From Stenotrophomonas indicatrix (GTDB lineage Bacteria; Pseudomonadota; Gammaproteobacteria; Xanthomonadales; Xanthomonadaceae), in NCBI GenBank assembly GCA_041545745.1, contig CP168152.1, positions 3,036,001-3,100,000 of the forward strand: a stretch of 64,000 nt of DNA, given 5' to 3'. The first letter of the stretch is position 1; each line of letters opens with the position of its first letter. The position numbers and the translations under genes are program-made. Positions 54,608 to 63,447 of the stretch are shown here, in pieces. The notes under the pieces are model-generated. The model saw nothing but the letters and a program-made list of their open reading frames with translations, was not told the DNA's origin and made no database searches.

Positions 54608-55435
54608 ATGCAGAAACCCGCCGTAACCGTCATGGTCAAGGCCGCCCGCCTCGCCGGCAACGTCCTCTTGCGCAACATCAACAAGCTCGAGGCACTGAAT
54701 GTAGTCCAGAAGGGCCGCATGGACTACGCCAGCGAAGTCGATGCGGACGCGGAAAAGGTGATCGTCAAGGAACTCAAGCGCGCCTACCCCGAGTACGGCA
54801 TCTTCGGCGAAGAAGGTGGCGTGCAGAGCGAGCGTCGCCACATGTGGGTCATCGACCCGCTGGACGGCACCAGCAACTACCTGCGCGGCGTGCCGCATTA
54901 CTGCGTGTCGATCGCCCTGGTCGAGAACGGCGAGCCGACCGACGCGGTGATCTTCGACCCGCTGCGCAACGAGCTGTTCACTGCCAGCCGCGGCGCCGGC
55001 GCCGTGCTCAACGACCGTCGCATCCGCGTGGCCGACCGCAAGGATCTGGAAGGCACCATGATCCACACCGGTTTTGCCCCGCGCGAGCGTGCCCGCGCCA
55101 GTGCGCAGCTGAAGTCGCTGGACGCCCTGCTGGTGCACGCCGAGGACATCCGCCGCTCGGGTTCGGCCGCGCTGGACCTGGCCTACGTGGCCTGTGGCCG
55201 CGCCGATGCCTACTTCGAAGCCGGCGTGAAGGCCTGGGACATCGCCGCCGGCGTGCTGCTGGTGCGCGAAGCCGGTGGCAAGGTCTGCGACTTCAAGGGC
55301 GCGACCCCGGCACGCATGGACAACCGCGGCCCGGACACCCAGCAGATCGTGGCCGGCAACCTGAAGGTGGCCGAGTCGCTGCAGAAGGTGCTGGTCAACA
55401 CCGGTTACGCTGCCGAGTTCGACGCGAAGTTCTGA
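54608..55435 (+). CDS. suhB: Inositol-1-monophosphatase family protein SuhB
   Basis: A 275-residue Mg-dependent phosphatase: [21 protein letters not shown] and [19 protein letters not shown] motifs intact. SuhB also acts as an antitermination factor for rRNA transcription in E. coli. ATG 54608 gives the standard start ([14 protein letters not shown]). A good intrinsic terminator follows 26 bases after the stop. Confidence 0.95.
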   Translation: MQKPAVTVMVKAARLAGNVLLRNINKLEALNVVQKGRMDYASEVDADAEKVIVKELKRAYPEYGIFGEEGGVQSERRHMWVIDPLDGTSNYLRGVPHYCVSIALVENGEPTDAVIFDPLRNELFTASRGAGAVLNDRRIRVADRKDLEGTMIHTGFAPRERARASAQLKSLDALLVHAEDIRRSGSAALDLAYVACGRADAYFEAGVKAWDIAAGVLLVREAGGKVCDFKGATPARMDNRGPDTQQIVAGNLKVAESLQKVLVNTGYAAEFDAKF

Positions 55436-55461
55436 GTTCGCGCGTAAGGCGGTTCATGGAG

Positions 55462-55486
55462 ACGGCACCTGCGAAGGTGCCGTTTT
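55462..55486 (+). terminator. Intrinsic terminator of suhB
   Basis: ACGGCACCT, loop GCGA and AGGTGCCGT form a perfect nine-pair stem followed by TTT. Confidence 0.9.
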
Positions 55487-55508
55487 CGTATCCGCAGTGA
55501 TCGTGCTT

Positions 55509-55701
55509 GTCACTTTCTTTGCTCGTGCAAAGAAAGTAACCAAAGAAACACGCCGCCAGTACGCAAGCCGGTGCTACGCACCGGTCCCCTGCGCTTCTCG
55601 GGGAATCAGGGGACGGCGCCGAACTCGCTGCGCTCAGACATCGGCGCCTCTGCGCCCCTGATTCCCCTGCGATGCTCGGCTCGCTACAAGGCGGACCCAA
55701 C
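55509..55701 (+). repeat. AAAGAAAGTAACC repeat family, copy 2
   Basis: Opens with the hairpin GTCACTTTCTTTG/CAAAGAAAGTAAC around CTCGTG, then CCAAAGAAACACGCC. Inner stems: CCGGTGC/GCACCGG, a perfect 13-pair GGGGAATCAGGGG/CCCCTGATTCCCC, and inside it GGCGCCGA/TCGGCGCC. Ends GGCTCGCTACAAGGCGGACC. No uninterrupted coding frame. Confidence 0.85.
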
Positions 55702-55724
55702 GTCAAAGGCTACAGCTGCACCCA

Positions 55725-55748
55725 GTAGATCCACGCCATGCGTGGATG
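55725..55748. repeat. SMAG repeat, single unit
   Basis: GTAGATCCACGCCATGCGTGG plus ATG, placed between the two inverted copies of the larger repeat. Confidence 0.8.
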
Positions 55749-55772
55749 CTCTTGCCGTTGATCTTGATCTTC

Positions 55773-55960
55773 CAGTCCGCCTTATAGCGAGCCGAGCACC
55801 GCAGGTCCGGCGAGGGCGAAGAGGCGCGGGTGTCTGAGCGTAGCGAGTTCCCGCGCCGTCCCTCGGCGGACCGAGAAGCGCAGGGTACCGGCGCGTAGCG
55901 ACGGCTCGCGGCCGGCGGAGCGTTTCTTTGGTTACTTTCTTTGCGCGCAAAGAAAGTGAC
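55773..55960 (-). repeat. AAAGAAAGTAACC repeat family, copy 3 (inverted)
   Basis: Read on the minus strand it aligns end to end with copy 2. Where copies 1 and 2 have GAATCAGGGG/CCCCTGATTC, this copy has GGTCCGCCGAGGG/CCCTCGCCGGACC, and the inner stem is GGCGCGGG/CCCGCGCC. Base identities changed on both arms, pairing kept; loop AACTCGCTACGCTCAGACA is conserved. Confidence 0.85.
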
Positions 55961-56026
55961 ACCTCTCCGCAGGCGCGGAAACGAGCCGCCGGGCGAGCCC
56001 GGCGCCAGCAATGCCTCCCCGCAAAC

Positions 56027-56054
56027 AAAAACGCCCGGCGCGAGGCCAGGCGTT
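56027..56054 (-). terminator. Intrinsic terminator of htpX
   Basis: On the minus strand AACGCCTGG and CCGGGCGTT form a nine-pair stem (one G-U) followed by TTT, 27 bases after the htpX stop. Confidence 0.85.
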
Positions 56055-56080
56055 CCTGCATCTCCATCGGAAGCCGGAGC

Positions 56081-56947
56081 TTACGCCGCGGTCGACGCCC
56101 GCAGTGCGGCGATGCGCTCTTCCAGCGGCGGGTGGCTCATGAACAGCTTCTTCGCCGTCGAACCGGCAATACCGAACGCGGCGATCTGCGTCGGCAGGGT
56201 GCTCTGGCCGTGATTGAGCTGCAGCCGCTCCAGCGCCGAGATCATCTTCTGACGGCCGGCCAGCGATGCACCGCCGGCATCTGCGCGGAATTCGCGGTGG
56301 CGCGAGAACCACATCGAGATCATCGTGGCGAACAGGCCGAACACCATCTCCAGCACGAACACGATGATGTAGTAGGCAAAGCCACGGCCGCCGCCTTCGC
56401 GGTTGCCCGACAACGCGCTGTCGATCACGCCGCCAACCACGCGGGCCAGCACGATCACGAAGGTGTTCAGCACGCCCTGCAGCAGTGCCATGGTGATCAT
56501 GTCACCGTTGGCGACGTGGGCGATCTCGTGGCCGAGCACGGCTTCGGCTTCATCCTCGCTCATGTTGTGCAGCAGGCCGGTGGATACCGCCACCAGCGCG
56601 TTGTTGCGGTTGGCACCGGTGGCGAACGCGTTGATCTCCGGGCCGTCATACACCGCCACTTCCGGCATGCCGATACCGGCCGCCTTGGCCTGTCGTTCGA
56701 CAGTGGCCAGCAGCCAGCGCTCGGTCTGGTTGCGCGGCTCGGTGATCACCACCGCACCGGTGGAGCGCTTGGCCATCCACTTGGACAGCAGCAGCGAGAT
56801 GAGGGAGCCACCGAAACCGAAGATCGCGGCCATGACCAGCAGGCCGCTCATCTGGTTCGAATTGACCCCCAGCAGCGACATCACGATGCTGGCGAGGATC
56901 AGGACCGCGAGATTGGTCGCCAGGAACAGGGCAATGCGGGTAAACAT
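56081..56947 (-). CDS. htpX: Membrane zinc protease HtpX
   Basis: A 288-residue M48 peptidase: two N-terminal helices, zinc motif HEIAH ([14 protein letters not shown]), a third ligand region ([10 protein letters not shown]) and two further helices between. [22 protein letters not shown] is characteristic. It degrades misfolded membrane proteins with FtsH. Full length. Divergent from gluQ across 93 bases. Confidence 0.96.
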   Translation of the reverse strand: MFTRIALFLATNLAVLILASIVMSLLGVNSNQMSGLLVMAAIFGFGGSLISLLLSKWMAKRSTGAVVITEPRNQTERWLLATVERQAKAAGIGMPEVAVYDGPEINAFATGANRNNALVAVSTGLLHNMSEDEAEAVLGHEIAHVANGDMITMALLQGVLNTFVIVLARVVGGVIDSALSGNREGGGRGFAYYIIVFVLEMVFGLFATMISMWFSRHREFRADAGGASLAGRQKMISALERLQLNHGQSTLPTQIAAFGIAGSTAKKLFMSHPPLEERIAALRASTAA

Positions 56948-57040
56948 GGGAAATTCCGGCTTGGAAGGGGTCGATATCCGTCAATTTGCGGTGCGGTCAG
57001 CTTGAATTCAAGCGCCAACCTGACCGACGATTCAGCCTGC

Positions 57041-57961
57041 ATGACTTTCTCCCTTCCCTGCGGCCGTTTTGCGCCCTCGCCCACCGGCCTGCTGCATCCC
57101 GGCTCTCTGCTTGCCGCCTTCGGCAGCTGGCTGCTCGCGCGCCACCATGGGGGCCTGTGGCGGTTGCGCATCGAGGATGTCGATCCACCCCGCACGGTTG
57201 CCGGTGCGGCACAGGCGCAACTGCAGACCCTGGCCGCGTTCGGTCTGGTCCATGACGGGCCGGTGATCTGGCAAAGCGCGCGCGGCGACGCTTATCAGAC
57301 TGCACTGGACCGCCTGCTGGCCAATGGCAACGCGTTTGTCTGCCACTGCAGCCGCAGCGATCTGGCCGCCAACGGTGGCCTGCACCACCACTGCGTCGCG
57401 CGGCGGACAAGACCGGACCCCGCCGTCCGCTTCCGGGTACCTGCGGGCAGCGTGGTGCATTTCGAGGATGGCCTGCGCGGCCGGCAACAACAGGATGTCC
57501 ATGCCGAGGTCGGCGACTTCGTACTGCGCCGCGCCGATGGCTGCTGGGCCTACCAGTTGGCGGTGGTCGTCGACGATGCCGCGCAGGGCGTGAACGAGGT
57601 CGTGCGCGGCGCCGACCTGCTCGATTCCACCGCCCGGCAGATCCTGCTGCAGCAGGCGCTGGACCTGCCGACGCCGCGCTACTGGCACCTGCCGCTGCTG
57701 CTGGATGCACCGGGCCACAAACTGTCCAAGTCACTGGCCGCGCTGCCGGTGGAAGCCCGCGAGCCGGTACCGGTGCTGCGCCGGTTGTGGGAACTGCTGG
57801 GCCAGCCGAGCACCGCACTGGAAGGCATCGACGACCGCGATGCGCTGTTGGCCGCCGCGCAGCACAGCTTCGACCCCGGCCTGCTGCCGCGCGCGGACAT
57901 CCTGCTGCCGGCGGGCGCACTTTCCGCGCCGATGTTGCAGAATCCCCCTTCCCCCACCTGA
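57041..57961 (+). CDS. gluQ: Glutamyl-Q tRNA(Asp) synthetase
   Basis: A 306-residue GluRS paralogue lacking the anticodon-binding domain: RFAPSPTGLLHPGSLLAAFGSWL, RIEDVDPPR, and a KLSKS version of the KMSKS loop. Zinc-type residues appear in FVCHCSRSDL and HHHC. It glutamylates queuosine 34 of tRNA-Asp. ATG 57041 was chosen as it precedes the conserved FAPSPTG by ten residues; the long upstream open frame is non-coding. E. coli has it after dksA, which is not the case here. Confidence 0.93.
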   Translation: MTFSLPCGRFAPSPTGLLHPGSLLAAFGSWLLARHHGGLWRLRIEDVDPPRTVAGAAQAQLQTLAAFGLVHDGPVIWQSARGDAYQTALDRLLANGNAFVCHCSRSDLAANGGLHHHCVARRTRPDPAVRFRVPAGSVVHFEDGLRGRQQQDVHAEVGDFVLRRADGCWAYQLAVVVDDAAQGVNEVVRGADLLDSTARQILLQQALDLPTPRYWHLPLLLDAPGHKLSKSLAALPVEAREPVPVLRRLWELLGQPSTALEGIDDRDALLAAAQHSFDPGLLPRADILLPAGALSAPMLQNPPSPT

Positions 57962-57978
57962 TATCCGGACAGCTTTCC

Positions 57979-58719
57979 ATGACATCTCGCGTCGCACTGG
58001 TCACCGGCGGAACCGGCGGCATCGGTACCGCCATCTGCCAACGCCTGGCCGACCAGGGCCACCGCGTCGCCACCAACTACCGCGACGAGGCAAAGGCCCG
58101 CGCCTGGCAGCAGTCGATGACCGAACGTGGCTACCAGGTGTCGATCTTCCCGGGCGATGTCTCCGACTCCGCCAGCGCCGAAGCCCTGATCCGTGCGGTC
58201 GAAGCCGAACTGGGCCCGGTCGAGATCCTGGTCAACAACGCCGGCATCACCCGCGATACCACCTTCCACCGCATGCGCGCGGAGCAGTGGCACGATGTGA
58301 TCAACACCAACCTAAATTCGGTATTCAACGTCACCCGCCCGGTCATCGAAGGCATGCGTCGACGCGGCTGGGGCAGAGTCATCCAGATCAGCTCGATCAA
58401 CGGCCTGAAGGGCCAGTACGGCCAGGCCAACTACGCCGCCGCCAAGGCCGGCATGCACGGCTTCACCATCTCGCTGGCGCGCGAGAATGCAGGCTTCGGC
58501 ATCACCGTGAACACCATCTCGCCCGGCTATGTGGCCACCGATATGGTGATGGCGGTGCCCGAGGAAGTGCGCGCCAAGATCATCGCCGACATCCCGACCG
58601 GGCGCCTGGGCAAGCCGGAGGAAATCGCCTATGGCGTGTCCTTCCTGGTAGCCCAAGAGGCCTCGTGGATCACCGGCAGCAACCTGGACATCAACGGTGG
58701 CCACCACATGGGCTGGTAA
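57979..58719 (+). CDS. phbB: Acetoacetyl-CoA reductase (SDR family)
   Basis: A 246-residue short-chain dehydrogenase: NADP-binding TGGTGGIGTAICQRL, NNAGITRDTTFHRM, catalytic Ser/Tyr/Lys in SSINGLKGQYGQANYAAAKAG and the C-terminal GGHHMGW typical of PhaB/PhbB. It makes 3-hydroxybutyryl-CoA for polyhydroxyalkanoate. PhaR follows, supporting this assignment, though the polymerase genes are not in the window. Seventeen bases after gluQ. Confidence 0.92.
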   Translation: MTSRVALVTGGTGGIGTAICQRLADQGHRVATNYRDEAKARAWQQSMTERGYQVSIFPGDVSDSASAEALIRAVEAELGPVEILVNNAGITRDTTFHRMRAEQWHDVINTNLNSVFNVTRPVIEGMRRRGWGRVIQISSINGLKGQYGQANYAAAKAGMHGFTISLARENAGFGITVNTISPGYVATDMVMAVPEEVRAKIIADIPTGRLGKPEEIAYGVSFLVAQEASWITGSNLDINGGHHMGW

Positions 58720-58848
58720 ACGGCGCCAAGATCGAAGGGCCCTTTGCTGCACCCTGCCGTTGGTCATGCTGCGCAGCACGCAAAGCCTTGTTGCGCAACA
58801 TTCCGGCGATGGAAAACCAAGCCTGGCGGGGGCTGGGGCGGTTGCAAC

Positions 58849-58876
58849 CGCTGCTGCACTGCGCCATGCTGCGCGT
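58849..58876 (+). promoter_or_regulatory. TGC-rich stretch before phaR, possible PhaR operator
   Basis: GCTGCTGCACTGCGCCATGC contains repeated TGC/GCA steps like the TGC-rich sites described for PhaR autoregulation. It lies 25-50 bases before the phaR ATG. Weak: TGC repeats are also common in GC-rich DNA. Confidence 0.25.
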
Positions 58877-58898
58877 CTACTGTGACGAGTACCGCTTC

Positions 58899-59444
58899 AT
58901 GGCTGCGACCCGCATCATCAAGAAGTATCCGAACCGCCGTCTGTACGACACCGAGATCTCCAGTTACATCACCATCGAGGACGTGCGCCAGCTGATCCTC
59001 GACGGCGAAGACTTCGAAGTCCGCGACGCCAAGAGCGGCGACGACCTGACCCGATCGGTCCTGCTGCAGATCATCGCCGACCAGGAGCAGGACGGCGAAC
59101 CGATGCTCTCCACCCAGCTGCTGAGCCAGCTGATCCGCTTCTACGGCGATTCCCTGCAGGGCTTCATGGGCAACTACCTGGAGCGCAGCATGCAGGTCTT
59201 CCTCGACCAGCAGCAGCAGTTCCGCCAGCAGATGGGCAACCTGCTGGGGCAGACACCGTGGGCGATGATGAACCAGCTGACCGAGCGCAACCTGGAGCTG
59301 TGGCAGGAATTCCAGCGCAACATGGGCAGCGGTTTCGGTGGCCCGCGTCCCGGTGGCACCGGAACGGGCACCGGCACCGGCACGGCCGGCAAGCCGAGCG
59401 AACCGACCGGCGGCACGGGTACCGGCGGCAAGACCCGCCGCTGA
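58899..59444 (+). CDS. phaR: Polyhydroxyalkanoate synthesis repressor PhaR
   Basis: A 181-residue regulator: N-terminal PHB/PHA accumulation regulator DNA-binding domain (RIIKKYPNRRLYDTEISSYITIEDVRQLI), the PHB_acc middle domain (about 70-110), a Gln-rich helical segment (FLDQQQQFRQQMGNLLG) and a Gly/Thr-rich tail with GTGTGTGTG repeats. It represses phasin and PHA genes until granules titrate it. The start at 58899 removes an unconserved upstream extension. A strong bidirectional terminator follows. Confidence 0.93.
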   Translation: MAATRIIKKYPNRRLYDTEISSYITIEDVRQLILDGEDFEVRDAKSGDDLTRSVLLQIIADQEQDGEPMLSTQLLSQLIRFYGDSLQGFMGNYLERSMQVFLDQQQQFRQQMGNLLGQTPWAMMNQLTERNLELWQEFQRNMGSGFGGPRPGGTGTGTGTGTAGKPSEPTGGTGTGGKTRR

Positions 59445-59466
59445 GGCAACCGCCCCGGCTGATATG

Positions 59467-59495
59467 AAAACGGCGCGCCATGGGCGCGCCGTTTT
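59467..59495. terminator. Bidirectional terminator between phaR and the TraB-family gene
   Basis: AAAACGGCGCGCC and GGCGCGCCGTTTT form a perfect stem with an ATG loop, with A-run and T-run on the two sides, serving both convergent genes. Confidence 0.9.
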
Positions 59496-59526
59496 GTTTT
59501 CAACGCCACCATGCGTGGGGTGGAAT

Positions 59527-60474
59527 CTACGGACGTTTCGCCTTGCATGCCGAGCACACCCGCTCGACCTTGTAGCCCTTCGCCCGCAGCTTCTCGACCA
59601 CGCCGTCGTTGCCCAGCAGGTGCAGGCCGCCCACCACCACCAGCGTGCCACCCTGCCCCGACTGCAGGTACGGCAGCAGTTTGGGCACCCACGCATCGTT
59701 GCGGTCGGTATTGATGTGCTGGTAAAGCTGCGGATACTTCTGGCGCATCTCCACGCCCATCCGGTTCCACAACAGCCGATCGTCGCCGCGGCGCCAGGCC
59801 TCATGCAGCATCTGCGCCTGGGCGTCACCCTTGCCCGCTTCGTCCAGCGCCTCGGACAGCATCTGCCGCTGCTCCTGCACGCTCATGCCATCGAGCAGGT
59901 TGATCTGGCTGGACATGTCTTCCAGGCCTGCGGTCTTCTTGCCCGCCTTCTGTGCCCGCTGCATGAAATGACGGTCCAGGCCCAGCTCCGGGTCCAGGCC
60001 CAGCTTCTGCATCTGCGCCACGGTGATGGTCAGGCCGACGAACCACGCTTTCATGCCCTGCAACTGCGCCAATGGCAATTTGTTCTGCGTCGCATAGGCC
60101 TGCAGCTTCTGCCAGGTCGGCGCATCCAGGTCACGCTTGAGCTCGCTGCCATCCTTGCGGGTAGCGACCTGCACCATCTGGCTGGCCATCTGCGGCGACT
60201 GCAGTTCCTCCGGCGTCACTTCAAACAGCACGCGCTGCGAGGCTTCGAACGCCTGCTCGACATCAGGCGACAGCGGATAGTCCTGCGGCTTCAGCAGATG
60301 GAAGGAACCCAGCAGGTACAGGCGTGCATCACCTTGTCCGGTGACCTTCCACAGCAGCGGCACCGGCGGCTTGCCCGCCGTGGCTTCGACCGGCGTATCG
60401 CGCGCGATGGCCAGCGGGCCGGCGGCACAGGCAACGAGAAACACGGCACTGCGCAACAACAGTTTCATCAACAT
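59527..60474 (-). CDS. TraB/GumN-family exported protein
   Basis: A 315-residue protein with a signal peptide (LLLRSAVFLVACAAGPLAIA) and the TraB/GumN (Tiki-like) fold: LLWKVTGQGDARLYLLGSFHLL, then a long helical insert, then GGTLVVVGGLHLLGNDGVVEKLRAKGYKVE. The conserved GSFH and GGLHL motifs hold the residues thought to bind metal in Tiki-like proteases. The C-terminus has a CxxC-like CSAC. Substrate unknown. Follows the DUF1684 lipoprotein gene by two bases. Confidence 0.88.
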   Translation of the reverse strand: MLMKLLLRSAVFLVACAAGPLAIARDTPVEATAGKPPVPLLWKVTGQGDARLYLLGSFHLLKPQDYPLSPDVEQAFEASQRVLFEVTPEELQSPQMASQMVQVATRKDGSELKRDLDAPTWQKLQAYATQNKLPLAQLQGMKAWFVGLTITVAQMQKLGLDPELGLDRHFMQRAQKAGKKTAGLEDMSSQINLLDGMSVQEQRQMLSEALDEAGKGDAQAQMLHEAWRRGDDRLLWNRMGVEMRQKYPQLYQHINTDRNDAWVPKLLPYLQSGQGGTLVVVGGLHLLGNDGVVEKLRAKGYKVERVCSACKAKRP

Positions 60475-60476
60475 GT

Positions 60477-61406
60477 TCAGCCCTCTCCTTCAGGCAGGTG
60501 GTACGCCTTCTCACCCGCTTCCACACGCAGGTCCAGGCGGTTTTCCGGCGGCGCCAACGGACAGGTCGCATAGGCGGTAAACGCGCACGGTGGGTTGTGG
60601 GCGTGGTTGAAGTCGATCGTCACGTGGCCGTCGGCGGTGGGCGCATCGGTATCCAGATAGCGGCCAGCAGGATAGCTGCCGTGGCCACTGGTACGGTCGG
60701 CGAAAATCAGGAACAGCGGCTGCCCCGGCTCGCCGATCGCTTCCAACCGCCAGCTGCGGCCGTCGCGATCGAATTCCACCGCACCGGCGTTGGGCATCTC
60801 GGTGGTCAGGCCGGTGATGTCCACGATCGGCAGGGTCTTGCCCGGAGGATGCGCGATGAAACGCGCCTGCACCTGCCATTGCGGACCACCGGGCCAGTAC
60901 TGCAGGCCGGTGAAATCGCGGCGCGCGGGTGCATCGGCGTGCTTGACCCGCAGCGCATCGCGCGCGCCACGACGGATCAGGCTGAGCTGACCCTTGCCGC
61001 CATCGAAGGCCAGCAGGGTCGGCTGCGGATCCTTATCGGTATCCATACGGACACGCCCGCGCACAGGCTGTCCGTCGAGGATGACATCCGTGCCGGACTC
61101 CGGCGTGAACCACCATTGGTCGCCTTCACGGCGTAACAGGCCCAGCTTGGCCGGCCCCACCGCCAGGCGGATGCCACTGGTGGCGCCACTGCCGACAAAG
61201 TGCGACCGGTTCTGCAACCAGTGCAGGCCGACCAGCGCGGTCCAGCCGTCGGGCCGGGTCAGGTCCTGGTAGCGCAGCACCCGCCATTGCTGTTGCTGCG
61301 CAGCGAAGGCCGGATCCTCAACAGCGGCGGGGGCCGGCGTAGGTGCCGGGCTGCAGGCCACCAACAACAGGGCCGCCAGCAGGCTGCCCATTCCGCAAAA
61401 TCGCAT
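60477..61406 (-). CDS. DUF1684 lipoprotein
   Basis: A 309-residue protein with a lipobox (LLAALLLVACSPAP; lipidated Cys about residue 18) and the DUF1684 signature, including VGLHWLQ, DFTGLQYW and the strongly conserved ending DFNHAHNPPCAFTAYATCPLAPPENRL. Function unknown. The start at 61406 is set by the signal sequence. It forms an operon with the TraB-family gene and lies 11 bases after mutL. Confidence 0.9.
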   Translation of the reverse strand: MRFCGMGSLLAALLLVACSPAPTPAPAAVEDPAFAAQQQQWRVLRYQDLTRPDGWTALVGLHWLQNRSHFVGSGATSGIRLAVGPAKLGLLRREGDQWWFTPESGTDVILDGQPVRGRVRMDTDKDPQPTLLAFDGGKGQLSLIRRGARDALRVKHADAPARRDFTGLQYWPGGPQWQVQARFIAHPPGKTLPIVDITGLTTEMPNAGAVEFDRDGRSWRLEAIGEPGQPLFLIFADRTSGHGSYPAGRYLDTDAPTADGHVTIDFNHAHNPPCAFTAYATCPLAPPENRLDLRVEAGEKAYHLPEGEG

Positions 61407-61417
61407 CGGTGCTCCCC

Positions 61418-63319
61418 TCAACGTCCGCGCAGGAACCAGCGGTCGATTTCCGCCAGCGAAAAACGGGCCCAGGTCGGTCGGCCGTGATTGCACTGGCCGG
61501 ACCGCTCGGTGATTTCCATGTCGCGCAGCAGCGCGTTCATTTCCGGCACGGTCAGGCGCCGGTTGGCACGCACGGCGCCATGGCAGGCCATGGTCGACAG
61601 CAGCTCGTCGCGCGCAGTGGCGATGCGTCGGCTCTGGCCGTGTTCGCGCAGGTCGGTCAGCACATCGCGCAGCAGGCCTTCGGGTTCGGCATGGGCCAGC
61701 AGCGCCGGGATGCTGCGCACGTGCAGCGCGCCCGGTCCGGCACGGGTGATCTCGAACCCGAGCGCAGCCAGCGTATCGGCCTCCGCCTCGGCGGTATCGG
61801 CCTCGCGCTCGCCCACCGCCAGGGTGATCGGCACCAGCAACGGCTGCGACTGCAGGCCGATGCCATCGTGCGCATTCTTCAACCGCTCGTAGCCGATGCG
61901 TTCGTGCGCCGCATGCATGTCGACCACGATCAGGCCTTCGGCGTTCTCGGCCAGGATGTAGATGCCATGCAACTGGGCAACGGCGTAACCCAGCGGAGGT
62001 ACTCCGGCGTCGGCACTGGTGACCGGCAATCCGTTCTCCATCGGCATCGGCGGCAGTACCGCACCCCGCTCGGCACCGGCGGGCGATGCATACAGCGCAG
62101 CATAGGCAGCGGGTGCGTCGGCCACCTGCAGGCCCAGCGGCTGCTGCGGGCGCCAACCGGAGAAGCCAGCGCCGCCGCCCTGCCCGGCACCGGGCGCCGG
62201 GCCGCGCACGTAGCCGAAGCTGGCGGCCGTGGCCCCCGGCATCGCAGACGCGCTGCCGCCCTCGGCCGGATGCACGGCTCCTGCACCGATCTCCTGCGCG
62301 CTCATGCCGGCGCGGGTGTCGGCCAGCGCGTCCTTCAAGGTGCGGTAGACGAAGTCATGCACCAGCCGCGAGTCACGGAAACGCACCTCGTGCTTGGCCG
62401 GGTGCACGTTCACATCGACGCGGGTCGGGTCCAGTTCCAGGAACAGCACATAGGCTGGCTGCCGACCGTGATACAGCACGTCGCCGTAGGCCATCTTCAC
62501 CGCGTGGGCAACACTGCGGTCACGCACCGAACGGCCGTTGACGTACAGGTACTGCTGATCGGTGCTGGCACGCGAATAATGCGGTTGCGCGATCCAGCCA
62601 TGCAGGCGCAGGCCGGCACTGCTGTGGTCCACGCGCACGGCCTGGCTGGCGAAGTCTTCGCCCAGGGTCTCGGCCAGGCGCACGTCCGAATACAGATCCC
62701 CCGGCTTGTAGCGACGCGAGGCCTTGCCATTGTGCGAGACACGCAGCTCGACATCGGGCCGGGCCAGTGCCAGCGAGCGCAGCCACTCTTCGATATGTCC
62801 CAGTTCGGTGCGCTCGGCGCGCAGGAACTTGCGCCGCGCCGGCACGTTGTAGAACAACTCGCGCACTTCCACCGTAGTGCCGGGCGCATGCGCGCGCGGG
62901 GTCACCTCGCCGATCTTGCCGCCTTCGATCTGCAGTGCCGAACCGTGCTCATCATGGGCACGGCGCGAGGACAGGGTGAAACGACTGACCGAGGCGATCG
63001 AGGGCAGCGCTTCGCCACGGAAACCCAGCGTGGCCACTGCTTCCAGCTCGTCCAGGTTGGCGATCTTGCTGGTGGCGTGACGCGAGACGGCCAGCGGCAA
63101 CTGTTCCGCGGCAATGCCGCTGCCGTTGTCGCGGATGCGGATCAGGCGCACACCGCCTTCTTCCAGTTCGATATCGACGCGGCTGGCGCCGGCATCGATC
63201 GCGTTTTCAACCAGCTCCTTGACCACCGATGCGGGCCGTTCGACCACCTCACCGGCGGCAATCTGGTTGATCAGGATTTCCGGCAACGGCCGGATCGGAC
63301 GCGGATCGGGCGCGTTCAT
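61418..63319 (-). CDS. mutL: DNA mismatch repair protein MutL
   Basis: A 633-residue protein: N-terminal GHKL ATPase ([46 protein letters not shown]), a Gly/Ala-rich linker (about 330-420) and a C-terminal domain. The C-terminal endonuclease motif is present as [12 protein letters not shown] (DQHA(x)2E(x)4E with Met for Gln), together with ACHGAVRA and CNHGRPT, so this MutL should nick DNA itself, as expected where MutH is absent. Family length is normal. Confidence 0.96.
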   Translation of the reverse strand: MNAPDPRPIRPLPEILINQIAAGEVVERPASVVKELVENAIDAGASRVDIELEEGGVRLIRIRDNGSGIAAEQLPLAVSRHATSKIANLDELEAVATLGFRGEALPSIASVSRFTLSSRRAHDEHGSALQIEGGKIGEVTPRAHAPGTTVEVRELFYNVPARRKFLRAERTELGHIEEWLRSLALARPDVELRVSHNGKASRRYKPGDLYSDVRLAETLGEDFASQAVRVDHSSAGLRLHGWIAQPHYSRASTDQQYLYVNGRSVRDRSVAHAVKMAYGDVLYHGRQPAYVLFLELDPTRVDVNVHPAKHEVRFRDSRLVHDFVYRTLKDALADTRAGMSAQEIGAGAVHPAEGGSASAMPGATAASFGYVRGPAPGAGQGGGAGFSGWRPQQPLGLQVADAPAAYAALYASPAGAERGAVLPPMPMENGLPVTSADAGVPPLGYAVAQLHGIYILAENAEGLIVVDMHAAHERIGYERLKNAHDGIGLQSQPLLVPITLAVGEREADTAEAEADTLAALGFEITRAGPGALHVRSIPALLAHAEPEGLLRDVLTDLREHGQSRRIATARDELLSTMACHGAVRANRRLTVPEMNALLRDMEITERSGQCNHGRPTWARFSLAEIDRWFLRGR

Positions 63320-63372
63320 GGGCAGGTCGGGCAGGCAGACGTCATGCCACGATGATAGCGGAGCGGCGCCAG

Positions 63373-63424
63373 GTAGAGTCGAGATCCACCTTACGCAGCG
63401 CCAGCCAGGCGTGGCCTGGCTCTA
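63373..63424. repeat. Degenerate SMAG-like repeat
   Basis: GTAGAGTCGAGATCCACC at 63373 and GCCAGGCGTGGCCTGGC followed by CTAG near 63424. The closing tetranucleotide is CTAG rather than CTAC, suggesting decay. Between amiC and mutL. Confidence 0.4.
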
Positions 63425-63447
63425 GCGGAAGCGGGCGATCCAGCGGG

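Larger units (their letters stand above)
55436..56080. other. Repeat-rich non-coding region between suhB and htpX
   Basis: No credible gene. It contains the suhB terminator, two inverted copies of the AAAGAAAGTAACC repeat family (55509-55701 forward, 55773-55960 reverse), one SMAG unit between them (55725-55748), and the htpX terminator. Small open frames here encode Arg/Ser-rich sequences that differ with each copy and are judged spurious. Confidence 0.8.

Noticed and set aside
55395..56011. Arg/Ser/Ala-rich small frames around the suhB-htpX gap
   Set aside because: Same repeat-derived origin; related frames appear at the other repeat copy only because the DNA is repeated.
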